A stretch of DNA of 20,994 nt. Source: Bigelowiella natans CCMP2755. Lineage: Eukaryota; Cercozoa; Chlorarachniophyceae. Positions 14,635 through 20,994 of this stretch are shown piece by piece. Where the stretch lies: positions 1-20,994 of the forward strand of contig ADNK01003098.1 of assembly GCA_000320545.1 (NCBI GenBank), given 5' to 3'. The notes under the pieces are model-generated. The model saw only the letters and a program-made list of their open reading frames with translations. It was not told the DNA's origin and did no database searches. Within the stretch, counting starts at the first letter, position 1, and every line of letters begins with the position of its first letter. The translations under genes and the position numbers were made by a program.

Positions 14635-14851
14635 CTGATGTTATGTGTGTGACGTCCCAAAAAAGAGGGGGACTCGACTTAGAATTGACGAATCTCCTAT
14701 CAAAACTCCACGCGTACAACGGACAGACCTCAAAAAAAAATTTACATTAGATATTGCTCGTTTTTTCCTTTTTCAATTTATGCAGCCTTCTGCTGCTGCT
14801 TCCTTCTTCCCCCCTTCCTTGCTTTGTTATTAAGAGGACCAAAGCATCATT

Positions 14852-14898
14852 TCAACTCGAACCGTACAAGACATGGTGCACCACTTCGGCTGCCATCA
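14852..14898 (-). CDS. Alternative last exon of the kinase gene (candidate)
   Basis: The kinase reading frame contains a consensus-like donor (CAAG before GTAACT, 15065/15064) two codons before its stop. A pyrimidine-rich acceptor at 14899-14900 would join in phase 1 and add VMAAEVVHHVLYGSS before a TGA. The phase match is seen; use of the junction is inference. Confidence 0.3.
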
Positions 14899-15056
14899 CT
14901 AAGAACGACAAAGCAAGCAAACAAGGGACAAAATCAATCAAACAGCATACCTTGAGGCATCACTTGCCAAAATAACTTTTCATCATGGAAGCAACAGCCC
15001 ATTTTCCTCGATCTCCCTTCTCTCGAATACCATTGAAGGATAAGAAAGTGGTGCTC

Positions 15057-15777
15057 TTAGTTACCTTGCTCATACTCGGTGGTCTTCCGCTTTCTGGATT
15101 TCCCAGATGGTTTGCTTCTCTCCTCTTCCTCCTCACCATCACCACGATTCCTTTCTTCCTGCCGTAGCGTTATCGGGCTGCTATCAGAGGAGGAGGATGA
15201 GGAGCTGAAAGGTGAGGTTGACTTCGACGAGCCCCCATCGCTAAGATTCAAATCCCCTCCGTGCCCCCCCCCCCCCCCTAATTCCTTTCCAGCATCCGCA
15301 TTATTGGAGCTGGACGGGGATTCGTCCGCACTGTGATTGTAATTTGACGACGACGACGACAACGACAACATTTTCCCGTCTTTCTCGGACGCCGCCAGAA
15401 GGGCGCTACGGTGCTCCGCTGAGAGCCCATTTGTCGGCTCATCCAGCAGGTTGTCAAGGGCAGTGAGAATGCTTTTCCGATTCGGAGAGGGGGGGGTATT
15501 CTTCGTTGTAGCACTAACGTTGTTGCAAGGGCTGCCTTCTGTATCTAGTGGAGAGGCCCCCCTCACCTCCCACATAGGCGATCCAGGCTGGGATGTTAGG
15601 CCACCACATCTCTGCCGCTTGGAAGACCTTTCCCTGCTATGCTGTATACCATGCAGCGAGAGCAGCTCCTCCTTGCCCAATTTCTTCTTTATCGAAGCAA
15701 TCTTGGTGTCGTCCACTACCGGAGCCTCCCATCTGTGGGCTGCAACATCGTCTTCTCGCGCATGATCATGCTTATAC

Positions 15778-15808
<31 letters not shown>

Positions 15809-17152
15809 CTGATGACGAAGACGATGACGACGATGATTCTGGTTTTGAAGAAAATGGTTTTGTAGCAACTCCCTTCGGTATAGAACTGCTAGCTGCTGCA
15901 CGTTTGGAAGAAGACGACGATGATAATGATGATGACGCGCGATATTGGTTTCCTTGCAGCTTGCTGCGAACACAGGCGTTTGTCACCCCAGCAGCCTCCA
16001 CAACCGGATGCTGCACAAGATCACTTGTTGCTACGCGCTTCGAGGGGTCTTTATTCAGCATTTTGGAGAGGAGGTCTTTCATCGGCCCGGGAAGATCGAG
16101 AGGAATAATCAGATCCGCGTGGAGAATTTCGTCGCGCAGGTCTTCCAAATCATCCCCATCGTACGGATATGCGCCTGTAAGCAAGACGTAGAGAATCACT
16201 CCCAAACTCCAAATATCGGCCTTCTCGGCATCATAGGGGTCCGCACGCCAAATTTCTGGGCAAGCGATATGCGGAGTTCCGCAGAACAAATCAAGCTTCG
16301 TAGCCCCTTCTTTGTTGTGCGATCGATGAGCCAGGTCGAAATCAATTAATTGCACGTTTCCGTTGATGTCCACGATCATGTTTTCTAATTTAATGTCGCG
16401 GTGGTACACGAAATTCGCGTGGCAGTACTCGATCGCTCGGACGGCTTGGTAGAAGATATGGAGGGCAGCTCCTGTTTTTATTCGGTTTCCTGAAAATTTG
16501 TTGTTTGTCATAACGAAGCTTTCAATTTCTAAAATGTTGATCTCTCCTAGTTATACGACTCTATTATTGCTGCGACTACTGAGTTATTGTTAGAGGTGAT
16601 TTTAATAAGGATACCCTTATGTTTGAGATAATCAAGGAGAGATATTCCATTGACAAGCTCTGAAACGTGAATGAATCAATGAATCAAAGGACCAACGAAT
16701 GCCAGCAGAATTTAGACGGTGACTAGGGTTACTAAAATGCAGGGGAAGGGACCTTGGACGATGTATATGCTATCCTCAGTGACGTAATGGGACTTGTAGG
16801 CCACGACATTCGGGTGTGATAAGCAAGATAGACACCTGTAGTACAAATCCAGTGAACATCACTCTCTCTTCTTCGCCAGAGCGTAGAAATAAAAATAACT
16901 ACTTTATCTCTTGCATAGCCCTCGACTCATTAGACATATCCGTGCCTCCTTGAAACCCCCTCTCGACAATTTTAACTGCAACCGCATCTCCAGTGGAGAG
17001 GTGCCTGTATAGTGAGGAGGGGGATCGCACATAAGCTCCTCCTTGGATATTCGAGCAACAGTGTTTGTCCAACAGAAAGAAAATCCGCACTACCTCGCAC
17101 TCACGACTCTTGAGATTCCGCCTTCCCCTAACTGGGGGCCCAGCAGGTACAT
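15057..17152 (-). CDS. CAMK-like Ser/Thr protein kinase with DFD motif, five exons
   Basis: Minus-strand exons: 17152-17094, 17004-16903, 16835-16753, 16659-16615, 16489-15057; phases close and give 573 residues. Family role: phosphorylation of Ser/Thr on protein substrates. Seen in order: glycine loop LGEGGISRV (8-16), VAVK lysine (31), helix-C Glu (52) in QEIKCLSCLSHPNVV, HRDIKLEN (126-133), DFD where DFG is usual (146-148), CGTPHIACPE with CPE for APE (166-175), DIWSLGVILY and Arg 248. The lobe layout suits the Snf1/MARK/CAMK-like group. After residue ~260 the tail is Ser-rich and probably disordered, with one conserved-looking segment (KSILTALDNLLDEPTNGLS) and a basic end, KSRKRK, that could be a nuclear signal. 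ATG 17152 may be the start, since an in-frame TGA lies just upstream, or an acceptor (CTGCAG) there may join an earlier exon. Catalytic Lys, HRD Asp and DFD Asp are all present. Confidence 0.92.
15778..15810 (-). repeat. (GAT)n array coding for a Ser run in the kinase tail
   Basis: The plus-strand GATGATGAT array is read on the minus strand as consecutive TCA codons in the kinase C-terminal tail. Similar Ser runs elsewhere in the tail use mixed codons. Confidence 0.85.
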
Positions 17153-17224
17153 TCCTGCAGTTCATGAATTTAGATGATACTACTCGATATTGCTACTTCA
17201 CTCACAACTCCTCTCATACACAAG

Positions 17225-17244
17225 CCCCCCCCCCCCCCCCCCCC
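17225..17244. repeat. Poly-C run
   Basis: About 20 consecutive C (poly-G on the minus strand) followed by a run of 9 A, 70-90 bases upstream of the kinase start candidate. Confidence 0.92.
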
Positions 17245-19292
17245 AAAAAAAAGTAAGGGGACACAGTGGACACATGAATTTGCGTCATTTTCTTGTTAAA
17301 TTCGTTGAATCACCATCGTCTGTGCGAAGAACTCGCTGGATACCCTCTTCCTCAGTCACCTGATGCAAACATCTGACTCAAAATATGAACACTGATGAGG
17401 TGTTGGAGCAGAAGTTCCAGAGTACACCATAGCACAATCCACAGGCTATGGGAATGTAAGAGGGCAATTCAGGCTTGTTATGGGTCCGTTTTAAAAGCCT
17501 CACATACAAGCCCTCCTCCTTGCAAAGGGGCAGATGCTTTTCCTTTCGAAGATGGTGAACTACTAAATTCAGGACTCACCCGCTGGATGACGACAGCGCC
17601 AGGGCAGTATTCCATCTTGCAAATTATGCTGGCCTCTGCCCGAGATGTTTCCAGACGGTCAAAGCAGGGCGGGGAACGTTGTTGATGGCATGGTGTTGAT
17701 TGAGGCAGGTTGATGTCTCTAACCAATGCCTCCTGCTGCCCTCTTCTCTGGCTCAGCTGCCAAACCCTAAAATAGGGCTAATTTAATTTTCTGGGCAATT
17801 TTTATCCTTTTCCGCTTTCTTTCCTTGTGAACATACGATAGTAACGGGGATTTTTTGGTTTGCATGAACCGCCCTACAAAAGGCAAACGTCTTGGGAAGA
17901 ACATTGGCATTTTATTGTAGAAATTGTTTAAACTTTGATAAAAAGTTTTTTTTTACCTTCTTATCTGGGAGTTCTCTCATTTTTTTGTACATTTAGACAT
18001 CTGAAATTGAGTTTGTCATCCAGCTTTAAAGGAGCACCTTATTCGTATCTGAGGCATTCACTCAGTTAGACCTTTATTAAGACAATTGTACCTCTTCTTT
18101 TTTTAAAATATTATTTATGATTTTGGTGATAATGACCATTTTATGTTGTCGTATATATATGTATGAGTAATAATTTAAAATATCATTATGAAGGAAAGGG
18201 TAGTCGTAATTTCTTTATCTTTAAATGTTATGTACCTGTCTTCCCCTACCCGGCCAAATAATGTACATACCTCTCTTTCAGCCTAATAACAATCGGAGAA
18301 ATTTGAAATAATCCGTAAATTCCTTTCTCCCGTTACAAAGAAATTTCGACTTCGTAGTCGCTATATTTGTCGAATGAAAGGAACGATAGAATTTTTAGCA
18401 AATAAATTTGAGTAATTTAAGACACATTCGGCGTTTAGATTAACAGCTTTTCATGGAAAATGCTCAAAACACCGATCTCAGACGTTTCTGAGATATTTTT
18501 TCCCATTTTTACCATAAAAGTAAATTAGTAGAAACAACGGTACTATTTTCCAAGGCTTTTCATCCTTTTCATCATCTACCAACTCTCGTAGGTCTAGATC
18601 TAGGACTTCTTAATAATAATCAACAATTTTATTCTCCATACAAATGTATTAGATATACCGGAGGCTCACGAGAGATTGTACAGAATAGTCTCGCTACGTC
18701 GCCACTTTAATTATGTTTTAAATGATCACAAAGAAAAACTCTGCGTCTCATGTATTTCCATGTCGTAAGTAAAAAAAGAAAACAAATTATAAGCAATTGC
18801 GACATCCAAATAGTCTTGTCGTAGGCACTAGACACATGTGAGAATTCAATTTTAAGAGTGGGATCCTATGGCTACCGGTCGGTTCCGAGGAGAAGGCCAG
18901 CAAGTTGCGAACCCGGTTGCTGGAAGTGATGGAGACATGATGGAATGATTTTGACATATGACGACGGAAATAGTTCTAATAATAGGGTGGAAGTGGGCGG
19001 CAGTACCAATTTGTAGATAACTTTGGCACAGAGCGGAGCGTCGTATCAAAAATATAGACGCATCTCTGGGAATAAATTCACTTAATAATATTGAGCTTTA
19101 TTCGAATTGAATTTTGGTTTTGTCGAATGCGAACGGAGGTCGTAGGGTTGAACACGCTCCAATAAAGTTAAATACTATAATTCAGCGCCGGCGCCATGAA
19201 AAGCCGATGCTAATTGAGTTCCTCAACTCCGCGGCCAAAGTAAAAAAGAAGAACGCAAAGGTTTTGGCGTACACAAATACGTGATATGTAAG

Positions 19293-19294
<2 letters not shown>

Positions 19295-19379
<85 letters not shown>
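19295..19379. repeat. Long (CA)n microsatellite, about 42 units
   Basis: An uninterrupted CA tract of 85 bases, the longest pure repeat in the window. It lies about 210 bases upstream of the Lys/Glu-rich ORF. Confidence 0.95.
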
Positions 19380-19382
<3 letters not shown>

Positions 19383-19590
19383 TGATTATAATTACATACT
19401 AGAAGCAGATAACGATAACTTCGGAAAATCGCGAGGAGCAAAAATCGAATGACAGAAAAAAGCGCAAGAGGAAAATTAAAAAAATGGTACTAATAAGCGT
19501 CTCATCTGCCCACCAGATGTTATGTTAGTTATCACCACATTATCAGTACTGTGAGCTCAATCACGATACGAAAACGAATTTCCCATCCAG

Positions 19591-20686
19591 GTGGACCCCA
19601 TGACGGGCGCGAGGGGGCTGAACTTGGATGAACCCACAACCAAGCAAAGTAAAAAGAATAAGCGAAGAAGGACGAGAAAATCAGAACTACCGAAGGAGGA
19701 GGAGGAGGAGGAGGAGGAGGAGGAGGAGGAGGAGGAGGAGGAGAAAGAGGAGGACGAAAAAAGAGGACAGTTAAAGATGGATAGACTAAAAGTTGACGAT
19801 CCAAAGATGGATGGAAAGTTCGAAAAGGAGAAGAAGAGGAAGAAGAAGAAGCCGAAGAAGATGAAGACAAAAACGACGAAGAAGAAGGAAACGAAGCTGA
19901 AAAAGAACAACAAGAAAGTGTCGGAGGAACAGCATTCAAAGACGACGACGACGACGACGACGACGACGATGGCTATGGCTATGGATAAATGCTCGCCAAA
20001 GAAAAAGAATAAGAAAAAAAAGAAGAAAAAAAAGGATGAAAAGGAGCAGACTCGCAAAATAATCAAGTCGAAATGTAGGATAAATGGGGAAGATGTAGTA
20101 GACGATGGAAAGACTCAGAATTGTAACAATAGTAGTGTCATCATCATCGAAGATACCAAGAAAGGCCATAAGAAAAATGTGAAAGACACGAAGAAGAGGA
20201 CTACGGTAAAAGCAACAAAGGCAGTAGAGAAAGCAGAGAAATCCAAGAAACGAAGGAGAAAGAGCAATGCAATGTTATCATCGTCGCTACAAAAACCACA
20301 AATAGCACCAGCACCACTTCCAAGGCTCAAATCCTCGCAGAAATACCTAGCGACGTGTGGGCGAGGTGGGTATATTGATGATGATGATGAAGATGATATA
20401 TTGTTGATGCCATGGTCTCATTTAACTTGCAGCGGCAATGTACTATATCGTCGTTTTGGTAGTATGTTTCGATAGCAGCATCTTGCTTTTCTGTCGCACC
20501 TTATAGTTGCACAACTCTACCACACCCACAGTATTTTGTGTATCTTCATCATCATCATCATCTTCTTCTTCTTCTTCTTCTTCTTCTTCTTCTTCCCCAT
20601 CTCTCTTCTGATGGCGACAGGCATGCATAGCTACGTGGCCGAGGAGCTCAAAGAAAGGTTTGACCTATACTCTGAATCGAATGAAG
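19591..20686 (+). CDS. Lys/Glu-rich basic protein, two exons seen, continues past the window
   Basis: Exon A is open from 19591 to a donor at 20458/20459. Either ATG 19600 is the start, or the CCATCCAG acceptor at 19590 joins an earlier exon. Exon B is 20621-20686 and joins in phase 1 to read LYRRFGMHSYVAEELKERF, then ends at another GTAGTA donor (20687). Exon A is mostly low complexity: a run of 16 Glu, many Lys-rich patches, a run of Thr, and an acidic DDDDEDD patch. The last ~20 residues of exon A (LLMPWSHLTCSGNVLYRRF) and exon B look like the start of a folded domain that I do not recognise. Basic and acidic patches suggest a nuclear or nucleolar protein, but that is inference. No stop is seen in the joined frame. 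Confidence 0.5.
19697..19743 (+). repeat. (GAG/GGA)n coding repeat: Glu run
   Basis: A GGA-unit array read as GAG codons gives about 16 consecutive Glu in exon A of the Lys/Glu-rich gene. Confidence 0.9.
19940..19969 (+). repeat. (ACG)n coding repeat: Thr run
   Basis: Consecutive ACG codons give ten Thr, followed by alternating Met-Ala from GGCTAT units. Confidence 0.9.
20547..20596. repeat. (CAT)n-(CTT)n compound repeat before exon B
   Basis: CAT then CTT units lie in the intron 20459-20620 and supply the pyrimidine-rich stretch upstream of the GCGACAG acceptor. Confidence 0.9.
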
Positions 20687-20769
20687 GTAGTAGGACTACA
20701 TGCTGCATTCAAGAACGATGGTGGTGATGGGGAACTCTATAATGATGATGGTGATTATTAGTATTATCA

Positions 20770-20771
<2 letters not shown>

Positions 20772-20814
<43 letters not shown>
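20772..20814. repeat. (GT)n microsatellite
   Basis: About 21 GT units in the presumed intron that begins at 20687. The rest of 20687-20994 is repeats, with no coding sequence visible. Confidence 0.93.
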
Positions 20815-20816
<2 letters not shown>

Positions 20817-20839
20817 CAGTGGTGCCGTTCACTATATAA

Positions 20840-20840
<1 letters not shown>

Positions 20841-20930
<90 letters not shown>
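20841..20930. repeat. (CA)8(TA)20(TG)17 compound repeat with a palindromic core
   Basis: CA units 20841-20856, TA units 20857-20896 and TG units 20897-20930. Because CA and TG are complementary and TA is self-complementary, 20841-20912 forms a perfect 72-bp palindrome. Confidence 0.93.
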
Positions 20931-20932
<2 letters not shown>

Positions 20933-20952
20933 AGCTATAAAGAAAAACGCGC

Positions 20953-20972
20953 GGGGGGGGGGGGGGGGGGGG
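20953..20972. repeat. Run of 20 G
   Basis: Twenty consecutive G near the right edge, followed by GA units. Such a run can form quadruplexes and is prone to length errors in sequencing. Confidence 0.93.
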
Positions 20973-20994
20973 ACTCGAGTGAGAGAGAGAGAGC

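Larger units (their letters stand above)
13119..15056. other. Region between two convergent genes, rich in GCTAGC palindromes
   Basis: It lies between the 3' ends of the sugar transporter and the kinase. From 13700 to 14400 GCTAGC and CTAG-type palindromes recur (13718, 13732, 13786-13799, 13861, 13927-13945, 14115, 14151, 14369). Unlike the introns nearby it holds almost no microsatellites. Only two candidate minus-strand exons, listed separately, look coding. Confidence 0.6.
17153..19590. other. Long non-coding stretch between divergent genes
   Basis: It lies between the kinase start and the Lys/Glu-rich gene, so it should hold both promoters. It contains a run of 19-20 C at about 17225-17244, AT-rich sequence with no usable ORF at about 17760-19150, a small inverted repeat ATCTCAG/CTGAGAT followed by a T run at 18475-18500, and a long CA tract at 19295-19379. 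A minus-strand 82-codon ORF at 17478-17726 shows no motif. I see no RNA gene. Confidence 0.6.

Noticed and set aside
14645-14833. Plus-strand ORF rich in Lys/Arg (PKKRGTRLRIDESP)
   Set aside because: It overlaps the kinase 3' region, has no usable context and ends in a low-complexity pyrimidine tract. It is too weak to list.
15451-16349. Several plus-strand ORFs of 85-134 codons
   Set aside because: They are antisense shadows of the kinase exon, whose motifs are unmistakable on the minus strand.

Overview
The window looks like nuclear DNA from an intron-rich, microsatellite-loaded eukaryote. Short exons (36-402 bp) joined by GT-AG introns of about 70-450 bp, with one or more simple repeats in most introns, rule out a prokaryote. 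The gene spacing and small introns fit a protist or alga better than an animal or land plant, but I cannot name the lineage.

Layout. 1-1182 (minus) is an open gag reading frame of an LTR retrotransposon that runs off the left edge. 1183-about 1900 is its probable 5' LTR and leader, with a primer-binding-site candidate, AATAAA signals, TATA-like sequence and several strong hairpins. 2053-5450 (plus) is a 12-exon gene for a ZIP7/LZT-type zinc transporter; every exon phase closes and it gives 437 residues. 5451-7315 is intergenic, with one weak ORF. 7316-13118 (plus) is a roughly 19-exon sugar/polyol transporter of the major facilitator superfamily, about 624 residues, with one splice junction that is one base out of frame. 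13119-15056 is a GCTAGC-rich stretch with two possible minus-strand terminal exons. 15057-17152 (minus) is a five-exon CAMK-like Ser/Thr kinase of 573 residues with DFD in place of DFG and a long Ser-rich tail. 17153-19590 is a largely empty, partly AT-rich stretch with a long CA repeat. 19591-20686 (plus) holds the first visible exons of a Lys/Glu-rich protein that continues past the right edge.

The genes show no sign of working as one system; they are ordinary single-copy eukaryotic neighbours. The recurring theme is how simple repeats shape them: repeats code for His, Ser, Glu and Thr runs, fill introns, and in two introns begin right at the 5' splice site. All gene models were assembled by hand from protein-family motifs and phase-compatible splice sites; no alignment or search was run.
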